From NCBI RefSeq assembly GCF_014873875.1, contig NZ_JADBEM010000001.1, positions 10,222,717 through 10,286,716 of the forward strand: 64,000 bases of DNA, given 5' to 3'. Position numbers and translations under genes: made by a program. Shown here piece after piece: positions 17,078-25,336 of this stretch (the stretch's first letter is position 1; each line of letters opens with the position of its first letter). A model generated the notes under the pieces. That model did no database searches. It worked only from the letters and a program-made list of their open reading frames with translations, and was not told where the DNA came from. This stretch comes from Actinopolymorpha pittospori (GTDB lineage: Bacteria > Actinomycetota > Actinomycetes > Propionibacteriales > Actinopolymorphaceae).

Positions 17078-18274
17078 TCAGGCCACCGCCTGGACCGTGG
17101 TGTAGTCCTCCAGGGTGATGGCGTTGGCGGCCTTGGTGGTCAGCTTGTTGAACACGCCGGCGAGCATCGGTGCGGAGAGCATGCGCCAGGTGAGGTTGCG
17201 GCGCCGGATCTTCCCCGCCGTCGCGGGCGCGAGGAAGGGCCCGGCGCCGCCGGCCAGCTTCTGGCAGCCACGCGCGTAGTCCTTGATGCGTTCCTCATAA
17301 CGCGTGAACGCGATCTGGTGGTCACCACCGGCCCGCGCGAGCTCACCGGCCAGGACGTAGGCGGCGACGATCGCCAGGCCGGTCCCCAGGCCGCCGACGG
17401 TGGCGCCGTAGCCGGCGTCGCCGAGAAGCACGACCCGTCCGGTGGAGAAGTGCTCCAGGTGGATCTGGCTGATGGAGTCGAAGTAGAGGTCGGGTGCGTC
17501 CCACAGCCCCTCGAGCAGGCGCGGCACCTCCCAGCCCACGCCCGCGTACAGGTCGGCGAGGAGCTTCTTCTGCGCCGCGACGTCACGGCGGTCGTAGTCG
17601 AGTAGCTGTGAGCTGAAGACGAGTCCCGCGCCCGCGACGCGTGGGTCCCGGGTGGCGGCCAGGGTCACGCCCTTTCCGGGGACGTTGTAGATGAGCCCGG
17701 TGCGGTCGAGGCCGAGGTGGTTGGGCACCTCCCACCCGGCGATGTAGTGGCCGAAGAAGCGGAGGAACCCCGACTCCGCACCGAACGCCAACCGCCGGAC
17801 GTTGGAGTGCAGGCCGTCGGCTCCCACCACCAGGTCGAAGGTGCGCGGTTCGCCGCGTTCGAAGGTCACGTCCACCCCGTCCGGGGTCTCCCGCATCGAG
17901 GTGATGGAGTCGTCGAAGACGTAGTCGACGTTGTCCTTGCTGCGGTCGTACAGGATGCGGCTGAGGTCACCGCGGTAGATCTCCACCTCGCCGCTCATGA
18001 ACTCCGAGGGCAGGGCGGCGAGACGCCTCCCGGTCTCGTCGACGACGACCTGCTCGCCCATGCCGGTCTGCTGCCTGCGGACCTCCTCCAGGATCCCCAT
18101 CCGGCGGAGCACGGTCAGGTGCGCCGTGCCGCGGAAGTCGACCGCGAACCCTCCCTCGCGCAGCGCTGGTGCCCGCTCGACCACGGTCGGGCGGAAGCCG
18201 TACCTGTCCAGCCAGTAGGCGAGGGCGGGGCCGGCGACGCTCGCGCCGGAGATCAGGACGGTGGGGTTCTTCAT
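17078..18274 (-). CDS. FAD-dependent monooxygenase, TetX/PgaE-like aromatic hydroxylase
   Basis: The 398-residue protein shows the three flavoprotein hydroxylase fingerprints: VLISGASVAGPALAYWLDRYG (FAD ADP site), DLVVGADGLHSNVRRLAFG (the DG motif region) and GRVVLLGDAGYGATVGGLGT (the GD motif). Such enzymes hydroxylate aromatic or polyketide substrates with NAD(P)H and O2. It is divergent from a TetR gene with a palindromic site between them, suggesting ligand-induced expression. The substrate cannot be read from sequence. Confidence 0.85.
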   Translation of the reverse strand: MKNPTVLISGASVAGPALAYWLDRYGFRPTVVERAPALREGGFAVDFRGTAHLTVLRRMGILEEVRRQQTGMGEQVVVDETGRRLAALPSEFMSGEVEIYRGDLSRILYDRSKDNVDYVFDDSITSMRETPDGVDVTFERGEPRTFDLVVGADGLHSNVRRLAFGAESGFLRFFGHYIAGWEVPNHLGLDRTGLIYNVPGKGVTLAATRDPRVAGAGLVFSSQLLDYDRRDVAAQKKLLADLYAGVGWEVPRLLEGLWDAPDLYFDSISQIHLEHFSTGRVVLLGDAGYGATVGGLGTGLAIVAAYVLAGELARAGGDHQIAFTRYEERIKDYARGCQKLAGGAGPFLAPATAGKIRRRNLTWRMLSAPMLAGVFNKLTTKAANAITLEDYTTVQAVA

Positions 18275-18387
18275 GGCTGGCTCCTCGGCTCGCGCTGGTC
18301 ATTGACGTCCGACGGGGCTTCCCGTGCGGCGCTGTGGCGACTGTACGCAGGATTTGGGCGCTTGCGCAAGACGATTGCCTAATTCGT

Positions 18388-18400
18388 ACGCATCATGCGT
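18388..18400. promoter_or_regulatory. Candidate TetR operator, palindrome ACGCAT-C-ATGCGT
   Basis: A perfect 6+1+6 palindrome lies between the divergent monooxygenase and TetR genes, 30 bp before the chosen TetR start. If TetR were started at an upstream ATG (18395) the site would be inside the gene, which argues for the 18431 start. Confidence 0.5.
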
Positions 18401-18430
18401 TCGCACGAGTGGGCGGGTACGATCCCGCAC

Positions 18431-19015
18431 ATGGGAAACCGTGAGGACCTGCTCGCCGGCGCCAAGGCATGCCTGATCGAGAAGGGCTGGGCACGCACGA
18501 CCGTCCGCGACATCACAGCGGCGTCAGGCGGAGTCAGCATGGCGGCGATCGGCTACCACTTCGGGTCGCGGGAGGCCCTCCTCACCGCGGCGTTCACCGA
18601 GGCCATGGACGAGTGGGGGCAGGAGATCGGCCGGGCACTGGCCGGGCAGGCCCGACCGGGCGGGGGTCCCGTCGAGCAGTTCGAGGCGATGTGGTCGCAG
18701 ATGATCGAGTCGTTCAACGTCCTTCGGCCGCTGTGGCTCGCAAGCGTCGAGGCGCTCGTGCAGGCCGAACACTCCCCCACGCTGCGCCCGTTGATGGCCT
18801 CCTCCCAGGCGGAGGGACGCCGGGGCATCGCGGCCTGGTTCACCGGCGTGGAGGAGGCGGCGGTCGACGAGGCGACGGTCCGCACCGTCGGCTCCGCGGG
18901 GTTGGCACTGCTGTCCGGGACGATGATGCAGTGGCTGGTCGACCCCGACAGCGCGCCGAGTGGCGCGGATCTGGTGGCCGGCCTACGGACGATCGCGGCT
19001 GGTCTGGAGTCCTAG
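18431..19015 (+). CDS. TetR-family regulator
   Basis: The 194-residue protein has an N-terminal helix-turn-helix (TTVRDITAASGGVSMAAIGYHFGSREALL), the canonical TetR DNA-binding unit ending in YHF. A helical ligand domain follows. The start is at ATG 18431. It is divergent from the flavin monooxygenase, its likely target together with itself. The 3' end overlaps the racemase gene tail-to-tail by 33 bp. Confidence 0.88.
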   Translation: MGNREDLLAGAKACLIEKGWARTTVRDITAASGGVSMAAIGYHFGSREALLTAAFTEAMDEWGQEIGRALAGQARPGGGPVEQFEAMWSQMIESFNVLRPLWLASVEALVQAEHSPTLRPLMASSQAEGRRGIAAWFTGVEEAAVDEATVRTVGSAGLALLSGTMMQWLVDPDSAPSGADLVAGLRTIAAGLES

Positions 19016-19696
19016 GGCGCGGTCGACGGCGGCCTCGACGTGGATGCGGGTGGAGTCATACATCGGGAGCGCACAGTCCGCCTGGTCGACCAGCAGGGTG
19101 ATCTCGGTGCAGCCGAGGATGATCGCGTCGGCACCACGCTCGGCCAGCCGCGCCATCACGCCCTGGTACGCGACTCGTGAGGCGGGCTCGACCCTGTTCC
19201 TCGTCAGTTCCTCGTAGATCACGTCGTGGACGAGCGCGCGGTCTGGTTCCTCCGGGACGAGCACCTCGACTCCGCGGCTGCGCATCCGCTCGCGGTAGAA
19301 GGCCGACTCCATGGTGTAGCGCGTGGCGAGTAGCCCCACCGTGCGATGACCCGCGGCGGCGATCCGGTCGGCCGTCGCGTCCACGATGTGCAGGAAGTCG
19401 GCGTCGATCGCCGCGCTGATCACGTCGGCGACCCGGTGCATGGTGTTCGTGCACAGCAGCACCACCTCCGCACCCGCGGCCTCGAGGGTCTTGGCGGCGC
19501 CGGCCAGGAAGGCGCCGGCGGTGTCCCAGTCCCCGGCCCGCTGCATGGCCTCGATCTCGGCGAAGTCCACGGTGAGCATCAGACTGGGCGCGCAGTGGTG
19601 ACCGCCCAACCGACGCCGTACCTCCTCGTTGAGGAGCCGGTAGTACTCGGCGGAGGACTCCCAGCTCATCCCGCCGATCAGCCCGATCGTCCGCAT
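18983..19696 (-). CDS. Aspartate/glutamate (hydantoin) racemase family protein
   Basis: The 237-residue protein starts MRTIGLIGGMSWESSAEYYR, the signature of the YgeA-like aspartate racemase clade. Both catalytic cysteines are present, at C82 (LLCTNTMH) and C196 (LGCTEITLL). It is a PLP-independent racemase acting through two Cys acid/base residues. The promoter region is shared with a divergent methyltransferase gene and contains two palindromic sites. Confidence 0.9.
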   Translation of the reverse strand: MRTIGLIGGMSWESSAEYYRLLNEEVRRRLGGHHCAPSLMLTVDFAEIEAMQRAGDWDTAGAFLAGAAKTLEAAGAEVVLLCTNTMHRVADVISAAIDADFLHIVDATADRIAAAGHRTVGLLATRYTMESAFYRERMRSRGVEVLVPEEPDRALVHDVIYEELTRNRVEPASRVAYQGVMARLAERGADAIILGCTEITLLVDQADCALPMYDSTRIHVEAAVDRALGLQTSRDRP

Positions 19697-19789
19697 CGAC
19701 CGCCCCTTTCGCCCATCGCCGATCACGTGAGCGTGATTATCGCCGCGGCCCGGGGCGGCCGCCGCGGCCGAGTGCCCACCGAAACTATC

Positions 19790-19847
19790 CTGAACACCTC
19801 TGTTCAAGTTAGCCGCTTCGCCCTTATTCTTGACACTGGTGTTCAGG
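19790..19847. promoter_or_regulatory. Two copies of a TetR-type operator, TGAACAC-N3-TGTTCA
   Basis: CTGAACACctcTGTTCAAG (19790-19808) and CTTGACACtggTGTTCAGG (19829-19847) are near-identical inverted repeats, 39 bp centre to centre. They lie between the divergent racemase and methyltransferase genes in a locally AT-rich stretch. The TetR encoded two genes downstream is the likely ligand. Confidence 0.65.
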
Positions 19848-19930
19848 TATCGATCTGACCCCGACCTGGTCGCTGTGGGCCGCGTTCCACGGCGTCCCCC
19901 AACAGACGTGTGACAGAAGGGAGAGCCCGG

Positions 19931-20767
19931 ATGCAGGCTGTCGTCAACACCCACCAGGCGGAGGCGTGGAACGGTTACGAGGGCGAACACTGGGCCGCCC
20001 ATCAGGACCGTTGGGATGCTGTCAACGTCGACCTGACGCGGCACCTGTTCGCGGGCGCCGCGGTCGGCGGGCGGGACCGCGTACTCGACATCGGTTGCGG
20101 CAACGGGCAGTCCACCCGGCTGGCGGCGCGACGGGCGGTGGACGGACACGCCGTCGGCGTCGACCTGTCCGGACCGATGCTCGGCCGGGCCCGCGCCACC
20201 GCGGCGCAGGAGCACCTGACCAACGTCTCGTTCGAACAGGGCGACGCGCAGGTCCATCCGTTCGAGGCCGGCGCGTTCGACCTCGCGATCAGCCGAGCCG
20301 GGATCATGTTCTTCGGCGATCCGGTCGCGGCGTTCACCAACATCGGGCGGGCGCTGCGCGCTGGTGGCCGCTTCGTGTTCGTGTGCCCCAGGGACGTTCA
20401 CCTGCAGGACTGGTTCGTCGCCCCGATGACCGCGCTGCTCGGTCATACGCCTGGGCCGGCCGTACCCGGCGAGCCCGGGATGTTCTCCCTCGCCGACCGG
20501 GCCCACCTCGACGACGTACTGCTGCGGGCCGGGTTCGAGACGGTGACGGCGGCCGAGGTCGACGTCGAGATGGCGTACGGGCGAAACGCCGAGGACGCCG
20601 CCGACTTCTTCCTCGGGATGGGACCGGCCAGGTTCTCGCTGGGCCAGACCGACCGTGCGGCTGCGGACCTACGCGACACGGTCGTCGAGGCGCTGCGGGC
20701 CTACGAGACGGTCGAGGGAGTTGGGCTGCCGGGCAGCTTCTGGCGAGTGAGCGCAACCCGACCTTGA
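19931..20767 (+). CDS. Class I SAM-dependent methyltransferase
   Basis: The 278-residue protein starts at ATG 19931. The SAM site is VLDIGCGNGQSTRLAARRA, followed by the acidic motif VDLSGPML and FDLAISRAGIMFFGDP. Best described as a UbiE/methyltransf_11-like enzyme; substrate unknown. It is probably co-transcribed with the TetR gene 37 bp downstream. Two operator-like palindromes lie 83-141 bp upstream. Confidence 0.82.
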   Translation: MQAVVNTHQAEAWNGYEGEHWAAHQDRWDAVNVDLTRHLFAGAAVGGRDRVLDIGCGNGQSTRLAARRAVDGHAVGVDLSGPMLGRARATAAQEHLTNVSFEQGDAQVHPFEAGAFDLAISRAGIMFFGDPVAAFTNIGRALRAGGRFVFVCPRDVHLQDWFVAPMTALLGHTPGPAVPGEPGMFSLADRAHLDDVLLRAGFETVTAAEVDVEMAYGRNAEDAADFFLGMGPARFSLGQTDRAAADLRDTVVEALRAYETVEGVGLPGSFWRVSATRP

Positions 20768-20804
20768 CCCGGGGAGACCGTGCGGCCGCCGTATCCTCAC
20801 CACC

Positions 20805-21404
20805 ATGACCCGGGAGACGGCCAGCCGTCCGGCCGCCCCACGGCGGCGACGCGCCGACGCCGAACGCAACGTCACGGCGATCGTCGAGGCGGCCCTGGAC
20901 GGGATTCTCGCGGGCGAGGAGGTCACCATGGCGGCCCTCGCCCGGGCGGTCGGCGTCAGCCGGGTCACGCTCTACTCGCACTTTCCCACCCGGGAGGCGT
21001 TGCTGGACGCCGTCACCGACCGCGCCGTCACCGACGCCAGGGACATCGCGCGTGAGCTGAGGCTCGACGACGGCCCGGCCCGCGAGGCGCTCGCCCGGAT
21101 GGTGGGGTCGCAGTGGCAGACGCTGAGCCGCTACCGCGACCTCTACGCCGTCGCCGTGGCCGAGCTACCCCCGGCCCGGCTCCGCGCCCTGCACGCTCCG
21201 TTGTTCGGCAGCGTGAAGAAACTCATCACCCGCGGTCAGGCGGAGGGTGACTTCCGCACCGACCTGCCGCGGGACTGGCTGCTCGCCACGGTCTACGCCC
21301 TGATGCACCAGGCCGCCGAGGAGGTCAACGCCGGCCGGCTCTCGGCGCGCCGGGCCGGCGACACGGTGACCGAGACGATCCTCTCCGCCCTGCGCACTCC
21401 GTGA
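20805..21404 (+). CDS. TetR-family regulator, second gene after the methyltransferase
   Basis: The 199-residue protein has a basic N-terminal tail (PRRRRADAERN) and an HTH ending VSRVTLYSHFPTREALLDAV. The position suggests autoregulation and control of the methyltransferase/racemase promoter through the paired TGAACA sites at 19790-19847. Confidence 0.85.
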   Translation: MTRETASRPAAPRRRRADAERNVTAIVEAALDGILAGEEVTMAALARAVGVSRVTLYSHFPTREALLDAVTDRAVTDARDIARELRLDDGPAREALARMVGSQWQTLSRYRDLYAVAVAELPPARLRALHAPLFGSVKKLITRGQAEGDFRTDLPRDWLLATVYALMHQAAEEVNAGRLSARRAGDTVTETILSALRTP

Positions 21405-21416
21405 TCACGAACCTGG

Positions 21417-22307
21417 TCACGGGGTGACGCGGGCGACGGAACCGCTCTCGAGCGCGACCCAGACCGCTCCCGCGTCGTCGACGACGAGACCGTGCGGTTC
21501 GTTGCCGGCCGCGGACAGGTCGTACTCCTCGATCGCGCCGTCCGGGGCCAGGCGGCCGAGCCGGTTCGCGCCCCACTCGGTGAACCAGCACGCCCCGTCG
21601 CGGTCCAGGGTGATCGCGTGGGGCCGGCAGGTCCGGTCCGGGAGCGGGTGCTCCGTCAGGTCACTGTCCAGGGTGAGCCGACCGACCTGCCCGGCACCGA
21701 TCTCGGCGAAGTACACCGCGTCCCGACCTGCGCAGATTCCCACCGGGGCCGTGCCCTCCGCGAGCGGGAACAGCGCGAGTTCACCGCCGACGCTCAGCCG
21801 GCCGATCGCGGGTGCCTGGTTGAGCGTGAACCACAGCGCACCGTCCGGACCGGCCGTGATGTGGGAGGGCATCGCACCGGTCGTGCCGAGCGGAAACTCC
21901 GTGACGTCGCCCTCGACCGTGATCCGGGCGATGCGGTCGACGTTGAGGAGCGTGCACCACAGCGCGCCGTCGGGACCGGCGGTGATGCCGTAGGGGCCGG
22001 CGTCGGGCGTTCCGACCGCGAAGTCGGTGAGTTCGCCGCTGGGGTCGATCCGCCCGACGCGGTGGTCGCCGTAGCGCGTGAACCACAGGGCGCCGTCCGG
22101 ACCGTTCGTGATGACGGTCGGCCCGCCCTTCGCCTCGACCGCATAGCGGCGTACGTCGCCGTCGGGGCGCAGGCGCACGACCTCACCGGATCCCACGAGA
22201 GTCACCCACAGGGTGGAGTCGCTCCCGCACGCGATCCCGTACGGCCCGGTGTCCGGTCCGCCGACCTCGAACCAGGCGAGGGAGGGCTGGCCGGGCGAGG
22301 TGTTCAT
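21417..22307 (-). CDS. vgb: Virginiamycin B lyase (streptogramin B resistance)
   Basis: The 296-residue protein is a seven-bladed beta-propeller with a repeated motif of the form GPDGALWFT. The start is ATG 22307. The residues essential in staphylococcal Vgb (H228, E268, H270) appear here at H230 (CRPHAI), E270 and H272 (GNEPHG), a constant offset of two. Vgb linearises type B streptogramins by lyase cleavage of the ester bond. The gene is divergent from a TetR with a palindrome between them, so it may be inducible. Confidence 0.85.
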   Translation of the reverse strand: MNTSPGQPSLAWFEVGGPDTGPYGIACGSDSTLWVTLVGSGEVVRLRPDGDVRRYAVEAKGGPTVITNGPDGALWFTRYGDHRVGRIDPSGELTDFAVGTPDAGPYGITAGPDGALWCTLLNVDRIARITVEGDVTEFPLGTTGAMPSHITAGPDGALWFTLNQAPAIGRLSVGGELALFPLAEGTAPVGICAGRDAVYFAEIGAGQVGRLTLDSDLTEHPLPDRTCRPHAITLDRDGACWFTEWGANRLGRLAPDGAIEEYDLSAAGNEPHGLVVDDAGAVWVALESGSVARVTP

Positions 22308-22350
22308 CGGACCTCCAGACGATGGGCGGGCGGCGGACCCGCCGCCCACT

Positions 22351-22372
22351 TAATGCGACGTTTGTTGCGTTA
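22351..22372. promoter_or_regulatory. Candidate TetR operator between vgb and tetR
   Basis: Imperfect inverted repeat TAATGCGAC ... GTTGCGTTA placed 10 bp before the TetR ATG. An adjacent GC hairpin (GGGCGGCGG/CGCCGCCC, about 22325-22348) lies in the vgb leader. Confidence 0.5.
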
Positions 22373-22382
22373 GGATCGTGCC

Positions 22383-23129
22383 ATGAGCGACCGGGACCAC
22401 GCAAACCCGAGCCCCGACGCCAGCGACCCGACGCCCCTCGGTGACCCGCCACCCCCCAGCGGGACGGCACCGAGGGGGCCGGGCGCGCGGCCGGGCGGAC
22501 GGAGCGCCCGCAACCGTGCCGCCGTCCTCGCGGCCGTCGAAGGGGAGTTGGTCGAGCACGGGTTCGACGGGCTCACCGTCGAAGGGGTCGCCGCCCGGTC
22601 CGGTGTCCACCGGACCTCCGTCTACCGGCGGTGGGGTGACGTCGGCGGCCTGCTCGCCGACCTGCTGCGCGCGGGTCAGGAGGACGATTGGCGACCCTCC
22701 GACACCGGCAGCCTCGGCGCTGACCTGGCGGCGCTCGGGCGGGAGGTCCTCACCGCCCTGCACGCCGAGCCGCCAGTGATGCGGGCGGTCGTCGGTGCGT
22801 CGTTCCGCTCGGCCGCCGCGGCGCAGGCGCTGCGGGACTTCTGGGCCGACCGCTACCGGCGCTGTCGGGTCGTCGTCGAGCGAGCGATCTACCGCGGCGA
22901 GGTTCCGCCCGGAACGGACCCGGACACGGTTCTGGTCGCGGCGACCGCGCCGTTGTTCCACACCGGACTGCTGCTCGGCACGACGTTCACCGACGCCGAC
23001 GTCCTACGCCACGCCAACGGGACGACGATCGCCGCCCGCGCCGGCGCCTACGCCGACAGTGCGACCGCCGACAGTGCGGCCGCCGACGACGTGAACGGCC
23101 ACGACGACGCCGTGACCCCGGCGCGCTGA
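22383..23129 (+). CDS. TetR/AcrR regulator divergent from vgb
   Basis: The 248-residue protein has a disordered Pro/Asp-rich N-terminus of about 40 residues. The HTH (LTVEGVAARSGVHRTSVYRRW) follows, then a TetR_C ligand domain and a repetitive Ala/Asp tail (DSATADSAAADD). It probably represses vgb and itself. Confidence 0.85.
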   Translation: MSDRDHANPSPDASDPTPLGDPPPPSGTAPRGPGARPGGRSARNRAAVLAAVEGELVEHGFDGLTVEGVAARSGVHRTSVYRRWGDVGGLLADLLRAGQEDDWRPSDTGSLGADLAALGREVLTALHAEPPVMRAVVGASFRSAAAAQALRDFWADRYRRCRVVVERAIYRGEVPPGTDPDTVLVAATAPLFHTGLLLGTTFTDADVLRHANGTTIAARAGAYADSATADSAAADDVNGHDDAVTPAR

Positions 23130-23148
23130 ACGGCGACGGCGCCTCGGC

Positions 23149-24246
23149 TCAGCCGGGCCAGCGGCCCGCGGCCCGCAGCGCGTAGCGCCGTTCGGCGTAG
23201 GCCAGGTCGTCCTTCCACAGCCGGCGCGCGGCGGTGCGCATCATCGGTCGCACGGCCGGCGCCAGCCGGCGGGCCAGTGCGAACCCGCGCCGGTCGGAGT
23301 ACGCGATCGTCGCCTCGATCACCGCCGTCTGGGGGATACCGCGATCGTCCTCGCCGAGTGGGGTGGCGTGGGTCTCCACCACACTGCTCGCGCCCTCGCC
23401 GTCGAGGATGTGCATGACGACGGTGCGGGGTTCGGGACAGCTGAACGCCACCGCCACCGGCACCCCCATCCGACCCGCGACTTTGAACGTCACCTCGACG
23501 AGGAGCTGGTCCTCGCCCGGCGCCGGGTCGACCGGGGCGTCCAGGACCCGCAGGTGCGCGAAGGAGTACGGGTGGAACCAGGCCCCGTGCCAGGGATCGA
23601 GCCGGTTCGCCACCACGTCGGCCGGTTCGCAGCGACCGACCAGGGTGGTGACGGCGCCGATGCTCGCGGGTACGTCGGGGCGGCGGGGCAGGACGGGTGC
23701 CGCCAGTGGTTCCTCACCGCCCGGGCCGTCGAGGCGTACCCAGGCGAGTACGCCGTCGTCGTGGGCGGGACAGGGGTCCCAGCCCGGGAAGCCGTTCGGG
23801 CCAAGGGCGAGACCGTGCCATCGGCAGATGAGCCGGCCGGCGTCAACCGCGCCTTGGCACAGCGGGGCGCCGAGGTGCGGGCAGGCGCCCGGGCCGACGT
23901 GCAGCCGGCCGTCCGGCGTCCGCCAGGCCACCAGTTCCACCCCGGCGACGGTACGACCGAACGGGCGGTCGGCGCGGATCTCGGTGCTCGCCGCGAGGAC
24001 GTACCAGTTGCCGGAGGGCCGGGCCTCGGCGCGTTTGAGGGCGGCCTCGATCAGGCCGGGGCGGGCGTCGCTCCAGGTCGGGGTCTGCTCGGCCCACCGG
24101 GTCGCGGCCATCCTGCGCAGCGGGATCCGGCCCACGCCGGTGCGCCCGGTGCGTCCGGGCGCCGGCGTGTTGGCGTTGGTGGGCCGAAGCGTCGGAGGGT
24201 CGCCCGTCCGCCCGAGATCCCCGTCGTCGTTCGTAGGCCCGGCCAT
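23149..24246 (-). CDS. Rieske [2Fe-2S] protein with DUF5914 C-terminal domain
   Basis: The 365-residue protein has a Rieske cluster site C122-P-H124 (GPGACPHLGAPLC) and C141-R-W-H144, with 16 residues between the halves. The C-terminal 200 residues form the catalytic-domain-like DUF5914 region (VVANRLDPWHGAWFHPYSFAHLRVLD). Related proteins occur in actinobacterial aromatic carotenoid clusters. Here it lies 6.4 kb from the crtTU gene, separated by unrelated genes. A ring hydroxylation or demethylation role is possible but not shown. Confidence 0.75.
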   Translation of the reverse strand: MAGPTNDDGDLGRTGDPPTLRPTNANTPAPGRTGRTGVGRIPLRRMAATRWAEQTPTWSDARPGLIEAALKRAEARPSGNWYVLAASTEIRADRPFGRTVAGVELVAWRTPDGRLHVGPGACPHLGAPLCQGAVDAGRLICRWHGLALGPNGFPGWDPCPAHDDGVLAWVRLDGPGGEEPLAAPVLPRRPDVPASIGAVTTLVGRCEPADVVANRLDPWHGAWFHPYSFAHLRVLDAPVDPAPGEDQLLVEVTFKVAGRMGVPVAVAFSCPEPRTVVMHILDGEGASSVVETHATPLGEDDRGIPQTAVIEATIAYSDRRGFALARRLAPAVRPMMRTAARRLWKDDLAYAERRYALRAAGRWPG

Positions 24247-24319
24247 GCGCTCACCCTTCGAACTTCCCCACCGCGAGAGCCCACGCTACCCGGTGAGCTG
24301 GGTGGCGCTCCGGCCGAAG

Positions 24320-25336
24320 CTACTTCGCGCCGAGCGTGTCCAGCGCCTTGGCGGCGCCCGCGTTCAGCGGGATCGGCTCGGTCTGCTTCGCGGTGTCCAG
24401 CGAGATGTCCTCGGCGGCCGGGTTGACCTTCTCCAGGTCGGCCCGCTTGTCGAAGATCAGCTTGACGAGCTCACCCGCGAGGTCGGGGTCGAAGCCCTTC
24501 TTCACCACGAGAACGTTGGGAACGACGATGGTCGGGATGTCCTTGGCCTGTGAATAGGTGTCGGCCGGCAGGTTTCCCGCCTCATAGATCTTGCCGTACT
24601 CCTCCTGCAGTCCCGGCAGTTCCTTGGACAGGTCGAGGAACTTCACCTTGTCCCGCAGGGACGTCGTGAGGTCGGTGATGCCGCCGGTCGGCAGGCCACC
24701 GGACCAGAACATCCCGTCGATGCTGCCGTCCTTCATGCCGTCCTGGGTCTCGGGCAGGCCGAGGCGCTGCGCCTTCACGTCCTTGGCGGGATCCAGGCCG
24801 GCGGCGGTGAGCAGGCGCTGGGCGATCACCTCCGTGCCGGAGTTGGGCGAGCCGGTCGAGATGCGCTTGCCCTTCATGTCGGCGATGGAGTCGATGCCCG
24901 CGCCGCTGCGGACGAGCACGTGGGTGTAGTTGGGGTAGAGCCGGGTGAGCGCCTCCACCGGCTGCGGCGAGTTGAAGCTGCCCTTGCCCTCCACGGCGTC
25001 GTTGGCGGTGTCGGCGAGGGAGAACGCGATGTCGTAGCGTCCGCCGACCACACCCTGGATGTTCTGCACCGAGGCGCCGGTCTCACTCGCGGTGGCCTTG
25101 TAGCCGTCGAGGTTCTGGTCGATCAGGCGGGCCAGGCCGCCGCCGAGTTGGTAGTAGACGCCGGTGGTGTTGCCGGTGGCGATGGTGAGCCGGCCACCGG
25201 CGCTGGCCTGCGGACCGCCGCCGTCGGAGGTTTCGGTACCGGTGTCGTTCCGCTTGCCACCGCAGGCGCCCAGCGCGAGTGCGCCCGCGAGGGCGGCAAC
25301 CGCTATCCGGACGAACTTTCCACGCGGCATGGTCAT
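24320..25336 (-). CDS. TAXI-family TRAP transporter substrate-binding lipoprotein
   Basis: The 338-residue protein has a lipoprotein signal ending LGAC, with the lipidated Cys at 25. The mature domain starts LTIATGNTTGVYYQLGGGLA, the hallmark of TAXI (TRAP-associated extracytoplasmic immunogenic) receptors, and continues with GKRISTGSPNSGTEVIAQRLL. The start overlaps the permease stop by 4 bp (ATGA). It delivers an unknown carboxylate or amino-acid-like ligand to the fused TRAP permease. Confidence 0.92.
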   Translation of the reverse strand: MTMPRGKFVRIAVAALAGALALGACGGKRNDTGTETSDGGGPQASAGGRLTIATGNTTGVYYQLGGGLARLIDQNLDGYKATASETGASVQNIQGVVGGRYDIAFSLADTANDAVEGKGSFNSPQPVEALTRLYPNYTHVLVRSGAGIDSIADMKGKRISTGSPNSGTEVIAQRLLTAAGLDPAKDVKAQRLGLPETQDGMKDGSIDGMFWSGGLPTGGITDLTTSLRDKVKFLDLSKELPGLQEEYGKIYEAGNLPADTYSQAKDIPTIVVPNVLVVKKGFDPDLAGELVKLIFDKRADLEKVNPAAEDISLDTAKQTEPIPLNAGAAKALDTLGAK

